A stretch of 64,000 nt of DNA from an uncultured Lachnoanaerobaculum sp. (GCF_938015485.1 NZ_CALLVU010000035.1:1-64000), one strand, 5' to 3'. Positions 35,587 to 46,096 are shown, counted from the stretch's first letter. Notes: generated by a model not told the origin, from the letters alone. Program-made: numbers and translations.

Positions 35587-37225
35587 TTTTTATATCTCCT
35601 TTATCTCTAAGTAATGCCACCGTCAATCCGAAAAATATCCACAAAAGCGGTGTCACTACAGGTAAATTCAGGTTTACAACAGCCTGAGTCGCATAGCATA
35701 TAACCGCTATGGCACATGCATACAGATACGGTAATGAAGAAGAATCTCTCAAATCCATTACCTTGGTTCTAAGCGCCTTCACACTCGGCATTATAAGTCC
35801 CAATATATATGCAACAGTTGCTATAGGTCCGAGTGTAAATAAAAACTGTATATACTCATTGTGAGTTGCATCAAAAATCTGGTCTGTAACCGCCTGCATC
35901 TCGTCATACCTAAGCAGACCGATATATATACCGAAGGTATCCGGACCGCTTCCTACAATCTTATGTAAAAGCGGGAACTTCATATACTCCTCAATGGCCG
36001 CTCTCCAAATATAACCTCTGAATGTACCCCATGAGTCGTTGAATACAAAGTAGTTCACAAGTGAACCGTATTTGGCAGTAGCCTCGGTTACATTTGAATT
36101 TATCTTTACCCCTAAGAATATAAGTCCCAAAAATACTATAACAAGTACGCCCAACCATAGATATCTGAGTGTCTTTAAAAGCGCTTCATCATCTTTAGTG
36201 TTTTTATTATTCTTATAAGCTACAAAGTACATTGCAATCACTGCTATAAGAAACAATACTATCAAAACATCCAAGTATTTGAAATTACTGATAAAATCAT
36301 AAAGTCCTGAGATTCCAAGCACCTTGTCTGAGTATACAGTATTGATAAACTTTATTATTCTTATTCCGAGCAGGTAGGTAAATATTGTAAGTACAAATCT
36401 TCTTACTCCCTCCATACTTCTGAAAGCTACAAAAGGCATCAGTCCGAAGAATGCAGCCAATGTAAGATAACCGTTATCCGATGTACCCATTGCAAGTGCA
36501 ATAAAGTTCATCAGCATTATCAAGTAGTAAAATAAAAGCTTGCCTATAGACTCACCGTTATTCTTACCGTTATCAAGAGGTGATGTGATAAACAAAGTTC
36601 CGGCTATCGCAATATAGAATGCCAAGACTGCCGTATATGTATTTATATTTCCGATTGTAGATGTAAATATCGGCCACTGCTTTGCATCTATATTCTCCTT
36701 AAAATGAAGTATATCCATATTGAAGTAATCAGTATATCCGAACAGACATATCGGAATACTTACCGCAAGAAAGACTGTAAAATATATCTTACTGAATGAG
36801 AAGAGTCTGCTTACTATAAAATATATGGCCACATACAGCGATATAAGAAAAAGTCCCGAGTATCTACCGTTTTCTCCCGTTACAGCCTGTCTTATAAACT
36901 GCCCTGCAAATAATGTGGACAGTACAGTCATAAACATAAATACCGTTACGCATATATCCCATATGTCAAACTCTTCTTTAAACCAAGTCGAAAAGCCCTT
37001 TGAATTCAACTTATCAAAAAAGTTCTTAAATCCGCCACCAAAACCGCTTATCACTATCAGAGCAAGTATCATAAGCACAGTCAGTATCACTACAGTATAA
37101 AATTTCGTCTGTAATATATCGTAATAAAAATTATTATAGATCAAAGGAAATATGGTAAACATGGCAAGCAGCCAAAGTCCAACTATAACATTTGATGAGT
37201 TAAGTAATTTTCTCTTAGAATTCAT
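35579..37225 (-). CDS. O-antigen ligase/polymerase-like membrane protein (Wzy/WaaL superfamily)
   Basis: 548 residues from the ATG at 37225, which has GGAGG four bases upstream (the open frame to 37249 precedes that site). About twelve hydrophobic helices are visible, with a large extracytoplasmic loop near the C-terminal third (about 390-460) ending in RGYIWRAAIEEYMKFP and GSGPDTFGIYI, the pattern of the Wzy_C domain. Such proteins polymerise or transfer surface glycans, or in some lineages glycosylate proteins. It sits in a housekeeping operon between cvpA and trpS, away from any polysaccharide cluster, so the substrate is open. Confidence 0.78.
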   Translation of the reverse strand: MNSKRKLLNSSNVIVGLWLLAMFTIFPLIYNNFYYDILQTKFYTVVILTVLMILALIVISGFGGGFKNFFDKLNSKGFSTWFKEEFDIWDICVTVFMFMTVLSTLFAGQFIRQAVTGENGRYSGLFLISLYVAIYFIVSRLFSFSKIYFTVFLAVSIPICLFGYTDYFNMDILHFKENIDAKQWPIFTSTIGNINTYTAVLAFYIAIAGTLFITSPLDNGKNNGESIGKLLFYYLIMLMNFIALAMGTSDNGYLTLAAFFGLMPFVAFRSMEGVRRFVLTIFTYLLGIRIIKFINTVYSDKVLGISGLYDFISNFKYLDVLIVLFLIAVIAMYFVAYKNNKNTKDDEALLKTLRYLWLGVLVIVFLGLIFLGVKINSNVTEATAKYGSLVNYFVFNDSWGTFRGYIWRAAIEEYMKFPLLHKIVGSGPDTFGIYIGLLRYDEMQAVTDQIFDATHNEYIQFLFTLGPIATVAYILGLIMPSVKALRTKVMDLRDSSSLPYLYACAIAVICYATQAVVNLNLPVVTPLLWIFFGLTVALLRDKGDIKNG

Positions 37226-37238
37226 ATAACCTCCACAT

Positions 37239-37931
37239 CTATAGCACAAGGAATACCGCTATAGGATTTAGTCTTGATAAAAATACCAAAAACGGACTGC
37301 ACTCTATCATTGCCGAAAGGCCTGCACCAATCTTGGTAGTCGAAAATGCGATAATAAATATACAAACAAGCCAATATATTATCAGTCCTGTGGCAAATCC
37401 CGCTATTGCACCGAATATTTGATTGAGTCCACCAAGTACCGGCAGTCTCGTAAGAAGCTTATTCCCCTTAAAGAGTATGCCTAACACCAGCCACACAAAT
37501 ATGAACGAACCTACAAAACTTATTGCATTTACAGTCATCTGTGTGACATAGCTTGCTATATAGTCTGAAAATGTATACACACCCAGCTTTTCATAGAACT
37601 TTCTGTCATCATTTTCCTTCAAAACGTCCTTTACCTTTGTAGGTACATTGAGCTTGTCTATTGCCATACTCCTGCCCATATCGGACTCCGTATCGCCCTG
37701 CATATTTTGAAGCCCTATCTTTTCATAGATTGTAGTCAAAACGAATTGATTTATCTTAGTATTTTCCTGCAACTGATTTCTTATATACGGATTTACTACA
37801 TTCAAAGCAATCACACTTGATAACAGTGCCAAAAGGCCTATTGAAAGTTTCAACAGCCCTCTTTGGTATCCGCGCACTATCATAAGAAGTAAAAAGAAAA
37901 ACACCGATACTTCCAAAAAACTAAAACACAT
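37239..37931 (-). CDS. CvpA-family membrane protein
   Basis: 230 residues with four predicted helices and the CvpA-type opening (FFLLLMIVRGYQRGLLKLSIG). A hydrophilic extracytoplasmic insert of about 80 residues (about 50-130) lies between helices 2 and 3; the short CvpA proteins lack it. The E. coli relative is needed for colicin V production; the general role is unknown and may concern membrane or envelope stress. Its ATG overlaps the TPR-gene stop codon by one base (TAATG), so the pair is coupled. Confidence 0.78.
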   Translation of the reverse strand: MCFSFLEVSVFFFLLLMIVRGYQRGLLKLSIGLLALLSSVIALNVVNPYIRNQLQENTKINQFVLTTIYEKIGLQNMQGDTESDMGRSMAIDKLNVPTKVKDVLKENDDRKFYEKLGVYTFSDYIASYVTQMTVNAISFVGSFIFVWLVLGILFKGNKLLTRLPVLGGLNQIFGAIAGFATGLIIYWLVCIFIIAFSTTKIGAGLSAMIECSPFLVFLSRLNPIAVFLVL

Positions 37932-40900
37932 TATATTTTGAAATGCTCCTCTCTAAGTATCAATCTGCCTTCTTTGTCATACTTAGGTTTGAATATCGAT
38001 TTGAATATTCCGGCCTTTTCCGCCATATCGGCAGCATGGTCAATTAAGCTTCTGGCATTTTTCTTATTTAGCGGTGTACCGTCCTCTTTCATATAGTCGG
38101 CTCTTTCTTCTATAGCTTCCATCGTCTTACCCTCAGGCACACATTCAATCTCTTTTATATAGTCGGAAGCATACAAAATGAATTCATTTAGTGCCATCGG
38201 CCTGCTGTCAGGTGTTATTATCTGTACTTCAGGTATAGACTCATCTGTATAGTCGACTTCTTTCTCATCCGCCTCTTTGTCAGGTGCATTTACCTTCTCA
38301 CGCTTTACTGTGATATATTCTGCAGCGGGCTCTCTTACGACATTTACATTATCGGTATGAACTTCATATACAAAACTCTTTTTATCCTCATCTGCGTTAT
38401 CGTCTTCCTGTTTCTTGCTGCTGCCGGGATTATACACCTTTATGGACTCTGATTCCTTCAACTCGGATATTTCAAAGTTTAAACTGTCATCTCCGTATAT
38501 CTTTCTTATGATTTCTTCCACATTGTCAAAATCAGACTTCTTTGCAGGCTCCTTTTTCTTACTTTCCTCTACCTCAGTATTTGTATCTACAATTTCCTCG
38601 GTAGTGTTCTTAGGCTTTTCACTCTCTCTTTCCTTGATTACAATATTTGCAACTATGTTCTTTTTCTTTACAGGAACTTCTTCCTCTCTAAGAACAAGGC
38701 TCATACCGTAAAGCAGATCATTTGATGCAAGCAGACTTTCTATTCCTTCTATAGTGTCTGAGAACACCACAGTCTCTTTGCCGTCTTTTATAAAGTCTAT
38801 AAGTTCGGCAATTGTTCCCTCGTCAAGTTCTCCTGACTCCACTATGATAAGGTCCTTACCCTTTATCCTTTCATATGAGTTTTTCACTCCTCTGGAGTTG
38901 AGACTTAAGGCACCGATTTTTAATACGGAATGTTTTATCTTGGTAAGTGTGTTTACTTCCTTCAAAACTTCAATAGCATTTTCAAGTGCCTTCTGTGCCG
39001 TTATTCCCTCAACGACTATTGAACCGGGCCTTCTCATCAAAAATTCCTTAGGTTCTCTTTGTTTCGGCGCTCTTGCCTTCATCACCTTACCATGTACCGA
39101 CAAATCTGTTTCATTGTCATCAGGCGCTTCCTCTACACCCTCTTCAATAACTACAGTTTCATCCTCTTTAGGTTCTGCAATATTTTCCTTTACAACCCTT
39201 TTCACCTCTTTAGGCTCCGATTCGGCTAAGGGTTTCATTCCTTCTATTTTGGCGACAGGCTTATCCTGTGTCTTTACATCCTGTCTGTCTTCATCTACAA
39301 CATTATCGTCCGCTTCTTCCACAGTGACGGTCTTAGGCTCTTCTACAATTTCGGTAATCTCAGGTTCTATAACTATTTCACTTGGAGTCTCTCCTCTTTT
39401 CACCTTGGTGACAAAAGTTCTCTCCTCCTTGGTGTAGTATACTTCTTCATCGTCAATCACTTCCATCTTGGATTCACTCTTTATGCTGCTTTGTACTACA
39501 TCTTTTTGCTCTTTTCTCTGTGCAATGACACCTGAAACTGTAGGAACTCCGGTCTCAACTTCCTCATCAAAATAGCTGTTTATCAAATCGTCATTGTCAA
39601 ATATCGGAACTTTCTTTTCAGGCACATAATTTTCTAAAACCTTTGTAGAAGCGGTCTGCGTAACGGTTATATTTTGCTGAGGTTCTTTATTCTCTTTTAT
39701 CTCTGCGTCATTACCTTCGTGTATATCTTTCGTATCTTCTTTTGAAGCTTCATTTTCCTGATTGATACTGTTTAAAGTAGGCACATCTTCAAAGTCATCC
39801 TCATATTCAACTTTAGCTCTTTCCATAGAGTCATTCATATTAGGATAAATCTTATCAAAAACCGGTTCATTTAAAGGCTGCTCAAAAGTCTTAGCTTCCG
39901 CCTCATCACTTATCATTATATTAGGCTCAATCTCCATATCCACATGTTCGGATCTGCTTATGTGAGTCTTAGGCAATCCCATACTGTCAAAGTGATTGCT
40001 TATTCTTGATTTTCTTCTTTCAGCCATAACAGGCGGAGCAACGAATCTGCTGTGCTTTACCCTCTCAACTTTCTCCATTCTGGCTCTGACTTCTTCATCT
40101 ATCTCTTCCATTGATGAACCGTTTTTATTCCTGCTCATCTCGTCCAGATTGGCCTTTGCAATGGCTATACTTCTCTTTAACTCTAATTCAAATTCCGGGT
40201 TCACACTCTCCCCCTTAAATGTAGTCTCTGATATCCTGGTTTCATTTGCTCCTGTACTTCTCGGAAAAAGTTCCGTACTTATAGGAGCACTGTCACTTAT
40301 ATCCGTCTTTTCATTGCCAAGACTTATAGTGGTCTTTTTATTCTCCCTCGGCTTATATGCACTCATATCATCAAGATTCAGACTCGGATAATTTTCTCTG
40401 TCGCCACTTTCATATTTTTCCGCAAGAGTGTTGAGTCTTTCCTCGTAATATTCCTTATTTTCCACCATATCAAGCTGCTTTGAGCTTAGAGGACAACCTG
40501 TAGACTCCTTAAGTGCAGCTGCCTTATCTACATACTTACCGACACCGAAAAAAAGCATTATCTCATCACATGTCTTGATACAGTCTTCTATTCTGCCTGC
40601 CTTTGCATACAGCTGCGCAAGTTCAAACTTCCACTTCTCATCCGTTTTTTCAATATCGTTATACTTTTCAAGAATTCTTATCTTCTTGTCGATACCCTCA
40701 CCCTTGGCATTTGCAATATGGTATTCCATCAGATATTTTCTACTGTCTTGAGGTGATATCTCCGTATACTCCTTGTAGTATTCCTGTGCCTCGGAAATAT
40801 CTCCCTCTTTTATTGCAAGCATTACAAGTTTATATAAGACTCTCTTACCTACCGGTGCCCTGTCATAGGACAAAAGCAGTATTTCTCTGGCTTCCTTGTA

Positions 40901-41065
40901 TTCATTATTTTTTTCATAGACCTTAGAAACCGTTGCTAACAAATCTGCTTTATGGACTCTTCTCCAGTCAATTGTATCGGTGATTCTCATAGCCGCTTTA
41001 TAATCTCCGCTTTTCACCAATTTGTTCAATTGTTCAACCTTTAAATTAAATTCATATTTATCCAT
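37931..41065 (-). CDS. TPR protein with long acidic middle and degenerate AAA-like domain
   Basis: 1044 residues from the ATG at 41065 (GAGG about ten bases upstream). Residues 1-200 are helical TPR-like repeats. About 210-680 is low-complexity, highly charged, rich in Glu/Lys/Asp/Val, and probably disordered. About 690-820 (MRRPGSIVVEGITAQKALEN to SLLASNDLLYGMS) resembles the AAA domain of CbbX-like proteins in its Walker-B-like strand DLIIVESGELD, but has no Walker A. The C-terminal part continues charged and ends in a short basic domain. There is no signal peptide or membrane helix, so it is cytosolic. Function unknown; it is coupled to cvpA and follows recR. Confidence 0.65.
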   Translation of the reverse strand: MDKYEFNLKVEQLNKLVKSGDYKAAMRITDTIDWRRVHKADLLATVSKVYEKNNEYKEAREILLLSYDRAPVGKRVLYKLVMLAIKEGDISEAQEYYKEYTEISPQDSRKYLMEYHIANAKGEGIDKKIRILEKYNDIEKTDEKWKFELAQLYAKAGRIEDCIKTCDEIMLFFGVGKYVDKAAALKESTGCPLSSKQLDMVENKEYYEERLNTLAEKYESGDRENYPSLNLDDMSAYKPRENKKTTISLGNEKTDISDSAPISTELFPRSTGANETRISETTFKGESVNPEFELELKRSIAIAKANLDEMSRNKNGSSMEEIDEEVRARMEKVERVKHSRFVAPPVMAERRKSRISNHFDSMGLPKTHISRSEHVDMEIEPNIMISDEAEAKTFEQPLNEPVFDKIYPNMNDSMERAKVEYEDDFEDVPTLNSINQENEASKEDTKDIHEGNDAEIKENKEPQQNITVTQTASTKVLENYVPEKKVPIFDNDDLINSYFDEEVETGVPTVSGVIAQRKEQKDVVQSSIKSESKMEVIDDEEVYYTKEERTFVTKVKRGETPSEIVIEPEITEIVEEPKTVTVEEADDNVVDEDRQDVKTQDKPVAKIEGMKPLAESEPKEVKRVVKENIAEPKEDETVVIEEGVEEAPDDNETDLSVHGKVMKARAPKQREPKEFLMRRPGSIVVEGITAQKALENAIEVLKEVNTLTKIKHSVLKIGALSLNSRGVKNSYERIKGKDLIIVESGELDEGTIAELIDFIKDGKETVVFSDTIEGIESLLASNDLLYGMSLVLREEEVPVKKKNIVANIVIKERESEKPKNTTEEIVDTNTEVEESKKKEPAKKSDFDNVEEIIRKIYGDDSLNFEISELKESESIKVYNPGSSKKQEDDNADEDKKSFVYEVHTDNVNVVREPAAEYITVKREKVNAPDKEADEKEVDYTDESIPEVQIITPDSRPMALNEFILYASDYIKEIECVPEGKTMEAIEERADYMKEDGTPLNKKNARSLIDHAADMAEKAGIFKSIFKPKYDKEGRLILREEHFKI

Positions 41066-41103
41066 GCTTGCCAAACCTCAAGATTATAATTTTGAACGCA
41101 CTC

Positions 41104-41700
41104 TTAGAGTGCCCTTCTTCCCTCAAGTGCCCTCAAAAGAGTCACTTCATCAATATATTCCAAATCCCCGCCTACAGGGACTCCGCTTGCTATCCTACTC
41201 ACCTCTATACCTGTGGGTTTTATAAGTTTCGCTATATACATTGCTGTAGTCTCTCCCTCAAGCGTAGAATTTGTGGCAATAATGACTTCATTCACATCGC
41301 CCTCAAGTCTTTTTATAAGTTCTTTTAACTTTATATCCGCCGGACCTATTCCCAGCATCGGTGATATCGCACCGTGCAGAACATGGTACACACCGTTATA
41401 TTTTCCCGTCTTTTCATATGCCGCCAAATCTCTTGTGTTTTCCACGACCATTATGGTCTTATGATCTCTTCTCTCATTGGCACATATCGGACATATATCC
41501 CCGTCAGTTAAGGTACAACATTCCTTGCAATAATGAACATTACCCTTTGCATCCCTTATCGCATCGGACAATGAATTCACCTGCTCACTTGACATTCCTA
41601 TTATGTGAAAAGCAAGCCTTTGTGCGGACTTTGCTCCTACACCCGGTAGCTTGGAAAGTTCCTCTATAAGCTTGCTGATATGACTGCTATAATAATCCAT
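41104..41700 (-). CDS. recR: Recombination mediator protein RecR
   Basis: 198 residues, the usual length. The helix-hairpin-helix is in [19 protein letters not shown], the C4 zinc finger is [16 protein letters not shown], and the Toprim domain carries [24 protein letters not shown] and [19 protein letters not shown]. With RecF/RecO it loads RecA at gaps. It starts at the base where ybaB ends, in the classical dnaX-ybaB-recR order. Confidence 0.97.
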   Translation of the reverse strand: MDYYSSHISKLIEELSKLPGVGAKSAQRLAFHIIGMSSEQVNSLSDAIRDAKGNVHYCKECCTLTDGDICPICANERRDHKTIMVVENTRDLAAYEKTGKYNGVYHVLHGAISPMLGIGPADIKLKELIKRLEGDVNEVIIATNSTLEGETTAMYIAKLIKPTGIEVSRIASGVPVGGDLEYIDEVTLLRALEGRRAL

Positions 41701-42044
41701 TAGAACGGCAGCTTCCCTGCTCCGCCTGCGATGCCGCCCATAAGCGCAGAATGTTCTTCTTCCATCTTTCTGAGAGCCTCATTTGTAGCCGCCATTATCA
41801 AATCTTCCAACATCTCCACATCTTCAGGGTCTACAACCTCTTTGTCGATAGAAACCTTGGTAACTTCTTTCTTACCTGAAATAGTGATACTTACCGCACC
41901 GCCTCCGGCACTTGCACTAAACTCCTTGCTCTCAAAAGCCGCACTTTGCTCTTCCATCTGCTTTTGCATCTTCTGAGCCTGCTTCATCAACTGATTTATA
42001 TTTCCCGGCATCATACCTCCGCCGAAACCTCCACGCTTTGCCAT
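41700..42044 (-). CDS. YbaB/EbfC-family nucleoid-associated protein
   Basis: 114 residues. The Met/Gly-rich start ([20 protein letters not shown]) is followed by the conserved coiled helix [13 protein letters not shown] and the strand [21 protein letters not shown]. It is a small dimeric DNA-binding protein. The position between dnaX and recR is conserved across bacteria and confirms the call. Confidence 0.95.
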   Translation of the reverse strand: MAKRGGFGGGMMPGNINQLMKQAQKMQKQMEEQSAAFESKEFSASAGGGAVSITISGKKEVTKVSIDKEVVDPEDVEMLEDLIMAATNEALRKMEEEHSALMGGIAGGAGKLPF

Positions 42045-42054
42045 AAAATTCTCC

Positions 42055-43617
42055 TTACTTTTCTATGATAATATCTGTATTGATAACAGATTTTATCTCA
42101 TCTATTGAAACATATCTTGTATTTCTTACAACCTTATTTTCCCTTAAAGAGACTTCGATTGCAATATCTTTTCCATATTTTTCACTCAAATATGCGTGTA
42201 AATCAGATACGGTCCTCTCGGTATTTCCCATATCATAATACATCTTATTGTAAAAGACCACATTGATACCGCCTGTCTTAATCGGCTCCACATCAGCTTC
42301 CCTATACACACTGCCCGCCTTGCCGCCTATATGCTCCACTATGCTGTTCCAGTCTTTTTTTATAGTCATAAAATCATCATAAGTGGCCTTGGGAAGTTCT
42401 ATAACTTCTTCATTTTCAGGCTTCGGGACTTCCTTAGGAGTATCGCTGTTTTGTATTACCGCCCCCACTCTTATTCCCGATTCAAGCTTTGACAATCTCT
42501 CAAGCACACTCTCAAGGTTTTCTTCCATCTGAGGTGTCATAAGTCTTATAAATTCAAGTTCGGCCACAACTCTTTTTTGAGTGGCACTCTTTAGTTTGTT
42601 TGACAACTCCGACAGGTTTCTAATATAACGCATAAGAGTCTCTTTGGAAACAGCACCGGCCTTTTCTTTTAAATTTTGTAAGTTTTGCTGTGACATATCC
42701 ACAAGCGTACTGTCATTTTGAGTGGACTTAAGTATCAATATATTTCTGAGGTACCATAAAAAATCCGTTACAAACTGTCCTATCTCCTTACCGTCTATTA
42801 CGGCATCATTTAGGATATTCAAAACATCTATGGTATTGCCTGCCGTAATCCCGTCCAAGAGACTGTTGAATATACTTATATCCGAAGCTCCCAGTATATC
42901 AAGTACCGCATCAAAGGTTATCTTCTCATTTTGTAAGAATGAAATACACTCGTCCAAAAGACTGAGCGCATCTCTCATCGCTCCGTCGGCAGCTTTTGCG
43001 ATATAGTCAACCGCTCTGTCTTCTATATCGACTCCCTCGGACTTACAAAGCTCCTTAAGTCTCTGTGATATCGTATCCATACTTATTCGCTTGAAGTCAT
43101 ATCTTTGACATCTTGACAGCACCGTTATAGGTATCTTATGTACCTCTGTGGTTGCCAGAATAAATATAACATATTGCGGCGGTTCTTCAAGAGTTTTCAA
43201 AAGTGCATTGAACGCTCCGCTTGAGAGCATATGCACCTCATCTATAATGAAGACCTTATACTTACCGAAAGTCGGCGGATACTGCACCTGCTCTTTGATA
43301 TCTCTTATATTGTCCACACCGTTATTGGAGGCCGCATCTATCTCCACAACATTGATAGAGGTCTCACTAAGTATTGATTTACATGTAGGACATTCATTGC
43401 ACGGCCCTGCCTCTGTAGGATGCTCACAGTTTAGCGCCCTTGCCATTATCTTTGCGATACTGGTTTTACCGGTACCTCTTGTGCCGCAAAAAAGATACGC
43501 ATGTGATATCCTTCCGGTTTTCAATTGGTTTTTTAATGTCTTTGTTATCGCTTCCTGACCTACTACCTCATCAAAATTTGAAGGTCGAAACTTCCTATAT
43601 AATGCTGTATAAGCCAT
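42055..43617 (-). CDS. dnaX: DNA polymerase III subunit gamma/tau
   Basis: 520 residues; the clamp-loader ATPase. Walker A is [14 protein letters not shown], the zinc module is [16 protein letters not shown], Walker B is [11 protein letters not shown], and sensor-type residues are in [24 protein letters not shown]. Domain III and a short tau-like C-terminus follow. It lies 11 bases downstream of pfkA and 10 upstream of ybaB, in one array. No obvious programmed frameshift slippery site for a separate gamma form was noticed. Confidence 0.96.
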   Translation of the reverse strand: MAYTALYRKFRPSNFDEVVGQEAITKTLKNQLKTGRISHAYLFCGTRGTGKTSIAKIMARALNCEHPTEAGPCNECPTCKSILSETSINVVEIDAASNNGVDNIRDIKEQVQYPPTFGKYKVFIIDEVHMLSSGAFNALLKTLEEPPQYVIFILATTEVHKIPITVLSRCQRYDFKRISMDTISQRLKELCKSEGVDIEDRAVDYIAKAADGAMRDALSLLDECISFLQNEKITFDAVLDILGASDISIFNSLLDGITAGNTIDVLNILNDAVIDGKEIGQFVTDFLWYLRNILILKSTQNDSTLVDMSQQNLQNLKEKAGAVSKETLMRYIRNLSELSNKLKSATQKRVVAELEFIRLMTPQMEENLESVLERLSKLESGIRVGAVIQNSDTPKEVPKPENEEVIELPKATYDDFMTIKKDWNSIVEHIGGKAGSVYREADVEPIKTGGINVVFYNKMYYDMGNTERTVSDLHAYLSEKYGKDIAIEVSLRENKVVRNTRYVSIDEIKSVINTDIIIEK

Positions 43618-43628
43618 TTGCTTCCTTT

Positions 43629-44711
43629 CTACTTATCACCGAAGCTTATTCCGACAAGCCTTGCTTCATTTACAAGCGAAGACTCGGGATCCACATATTT
43701 TAACTTACCTGCCGACTCGCTCAGCGATATATCCGTGACCTCGGTACCTTTAAGTACCACAAGTCTGCCGTACTGCTTGTTCAATATAAGCTCTGCTCCG
43801 TGTGCTCCGAGTCTGGTAGCCAACGCCCTGTCATAAGGGTTCGGAGCTCCGCCTCTTTGTGTATGTCCCGGAACGGTCACTCTGACCTCTACCCCTGTCT
43901 CCTGACTTAGAATATCACCTATTTCATAGCTGATAGACGGGTATCTGTCCGCATTCTTTAATCTTTTCTTTTTAAGTTCCTTCTTTGAAAGAGCCGCATC
44001 TTCTTTTGAGATTGCTCCCTCGGCTACCGCAAGTATTGTAAATCTCTTGCCCTCGGCCTCTCTAAGCTTTATGGCATCAGCAATCTTTTTGGTATCATAA
44101 GGTATCTCAGGTATCAGTATAATATCCGCACCGCCTGCAAGTCCTGCATAAAGTGTAAGCCAACCTACCTTATGTCCCATTACTTCCACAATAAACACTC
44201 TGCTGTGTGAAGCCGCTGTGGTATGTATGCAGTCGATAGCATTGGTAGCTATATCCACCGCACTTTGAAAACCGAAAGTCATATCCGTACCGTACAGATC
44301 ATTGTCTATGGTCTTTGGCAGTCCGATAACATTCAGTCCCTCTTCACTTAAAAGATTGGCCGTCTTTTGCGAACCGTTACCTCCAAGTACTACAAGACAA
44401 TCAAGTTTCAGCTTCTTATAAGTAGACTTCATTGCCTCCACCTTATCCATGCCGTTTTCATCAGGCTCTCTCATAAGTTTGAAAGGCTGACGGCTGGTTC
44501 CAAGCATAGTACCTCCTGTGGTCAATATACCTGAAAAATCCGAAGGCTTCATCACCCTGTACTCTTCATACATCAGTCCTCTGTATCCGTTCAGAAAACC
44601 TGTTATCTCCACTTCTTTATCAGATTTGTATAGACTCTTTGCCACACCGCGCATTGTTGCGTTCAGTGCCTGACAATCTCCTCCACTGGTTAGCATACCA
44701 ACTCTTAGCAT
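43629..44711 (-). CDS. pfkA: 6-phosphofructokinase, G104/K124 type
   Basis: 360 residues from the ATG at 44711, preceded by AAAGGAG six bases upstream (a GTG at 44729 lies before that site). The core motifs are MLTSGGDCQALNA, GGTMLGTSR and the catalytic PKTIDNDL. At the position that separates ATP from PPi enzymes it has GGNGS (Gly104), but Lys at position 124 (PKT, not PGT). By family knowledge the Gly/Lys combination is usually ATP-dependent and often not allosteric. Asp103 of GGDGS is Asn here, which is unusual. Glycolysis, cytosolic. It is the first gene of the long array toward trpS. Confidence 0.9.
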   Translation of the reverse strand: MLRVGMLTSGGDCQALNATMRGVAKSLYKSDKEVEITGFLNGYRGLMYEEYRVMKPSDFSGILTTGGTMLGTSRQPFKLMREPDENGMDKVEAMKSTYKKLKLDCLVVLGGNGSQKTANLLSEEGLNVIGLPKTIDNDLYGTDMTFGFQSAVDIATNAIDCIHTTAASHSRVFIVEVMGHKVGWLTLYAGLAGGADIILIPEIPYDTKKIADAIKLREAEGKRFTILAVAEGAISKEDAALSKKELKKKRLKNADRYPSISYEIGDILSQETGVEVRVTVPGHTQRGGAPNPYDRALATRLGAHGAELILNKQYGRLVVLKGTEVTDISLSESAGKLKYVDPESSLVNEARLVGISFGDK

Positions 44712-44854
44712 ATATAACTCCTTTTGCACAAAGTCGAAACAAAATTACTGCCTTAAAATTTAAGCATTGTATTTAATTATAACCTAATTTTATTCATTAT
44801 ACAACAAAAAAAGCCCTTCCCAATAGCTCACTGTCTATCAAGTAGGACCTTCAG

Positions 44855-44927
44855 TGCGCCTTCAGGGACTCGAACCCTGGACAAATAGATTAAGAGTCTA
44901 CTGCTCTACCAACTGAGCTAAAGGCGC
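44855..44927 (-). tRNA. tRNA-Lys (CUU)
   Basis: A 73-nt cloverleaf on the minus strand. The acceptor stem GCGCCTT pairs with AAGGCGC, the anticodon loop CTCTTAA gives CUU, and the T arm is CAGGGTTCGAGTCCCTG. It stands alone between pfkA and the LysR gene. Confidence 0.95.
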
Positions 44928-45151
44928 TTGTTTTAAGTTTTTGTGTTTGCTGTTCGCTGAACACTTCGATATAATACAATACATACAAACATATGTCAAC
45001 ACTTTTTCAAAAAAAAAATTAAAATTTTTAAAAAAAGTCTTTCAACCCTATTTTTAAAGCTTTCTCCGGGCTTACAATGTTCTATATGGTGGCAAGTTTT
45101 ATTACTTTACTATATAATAGTTGAAAGAAAATCTTATCTAAGGAGATCGTC

Positions 45152-46063
45152 ATGGAATTTAGACAATTGGAAGCCTTTGTTGCTACGGCAGAACTGAAAA
45201 GTTTCTCACAGGCGGCAAAGTACTTATATTTATCACAATCAACAGTAAGTTCACATATACAAAATCTTGAGGATGACCTCGGCAAGAAGCTGCTTCTTCG
45301 TACCACCAAATCAATTACTCTGACCTCCGAGGGGGAAGCCTTCCTTGCATATGCCAGAAAGATAGTTGAGACCAAGGATCAGGCCATACTCTCTTTGCAA
45401 CAGACAACAAAGAAATTGATACACATAGGAGCTTCCTCCATTCCGTCCACATACCTTTTGCCGCAGATAATATCCGACTTCAGACAAAGATATCCTGAGG
45501 TGCATTTCAGTATTTGGCAGGGCGGCAGCGATGAAATAGGGGAGCTTTTGCAAAACGGCAGTGTGGATATAGCCTTTACCGGCAAGGATGTAAGTTCACC
45601 TATGTGTGAAAGTATAAAGGTATGCAGCGATCACCTTATGCTTGTCACACCGGCTACGGATGAGTACAGACAGCTCAAGGAAAATAATGCCAAAATATCC
45701 GATATATTGAAATACCCTATGATACTTAGGGCAAACGGTTCAGGTACACAGTTTATTGCAAGCAAGCTGCTTGAAAGCCTCGGAATAAAGAAGACCGAAC
45801 TTAATGTGGTTGTGCAGACAAACGACCTTGAGTCTATAAAACATATGATAGCGGGCGGTGTAGGTATCAGTATATGTTCAAGATTTTCCGTTCAAAATCT
45901 TTTGGGAAGTAATCAGATAATTACCTATCCGCTTGAAAGTGCCAAAACCAGATATTTTTCACTGCACTGCATGAACTCAAAAAAGATAGTCCCTGAAATC
46001 AAGCTCTTTATAGATTATATACAGGAACTGATATCAGAGAAAAAGTTTGAAAACAGTTTATAA
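45152..46063 (+). CDS. LysR-family transcriptional regulator
   Basis: 303 residues. The N-terminal winged HTH (MEFRQLEAFVATAELKSFSQ, then YLYLSQSTVSSHIQNLEDDL) is followed by a LysR substrate-binding domain (about 88-300). It has the look of the CysB/CysL-type group often annotated in clostridia as selenium-metabolism-associated, but no such genes are nearby. Downstream lies a convergent acetyltransferase pair, and upstream 224 bp of A/T-rich DNA with tRNA-Lys. The regulated target is therefore not evident. It starts at the ATG at 45152, preceded by AAGGAG. Confidence 0.9.
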   Translation: MEFRQLEAFVATAELKSFSQAAKYLYLSQSTVSSHIQNLEDDLGKKLLLRTTKSITLTSEGEAFLAYARKIVETKDQAILSLQQTTKKLIHIGASSIPSTYLLPQIISDFRQRYPEVHFSIWQGGSDEIGELLQNGSVDIAFTGKDVSSPMCESIKVCSDHLMLVTPATDEYRQLKENNAKISDILKYPMILRANGSGTQFIASKLLESLGIKKTELNVVVQTNDLESIKHMIAGGVGISICSRFSVQNLLGSNQIITYPLESAKTRYFSLHCMNSKKIVPEIKLFIDYIQELISEKKFENSL

Positions 46064-46067
46064 TATT

Positions 46068-46089
46068 AAAGACCGGCATGCCGGTCTTT
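46068..46089. terminator. Bidirectional terminator between LysR and GNAT genes
   Basis: A perfect palindrome with arms AAAGACCGGC and GCCGGTCTTT (10 bp) around a 2-base loop. It sits between the convergent stop codons and has short A/T tracts on both sides. Confidence 0.7.
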
Positions 46090-46096
46090 ACGCTTC

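Noticed and set aside
35587..37930. T-box leader expected near trpS
   Set aside because: trpS overlaps the preceding gene and no specifier or T-box sequence was seen; it is read from the long array.
38754..39437. 227-codon plus-strand open frame, Ser/Leu-rich
   Set aside because: It is antisense to the acidic low-complexity part of the TPR protein and mirrors its Glu/Lys codons.
44820..44854. Possible terminator or attenuator between tRNA-Lys and pfkA
   Set aside because: A T-run is present (GGGCTTTTTTT), but I could not draw a convincing stem before it.
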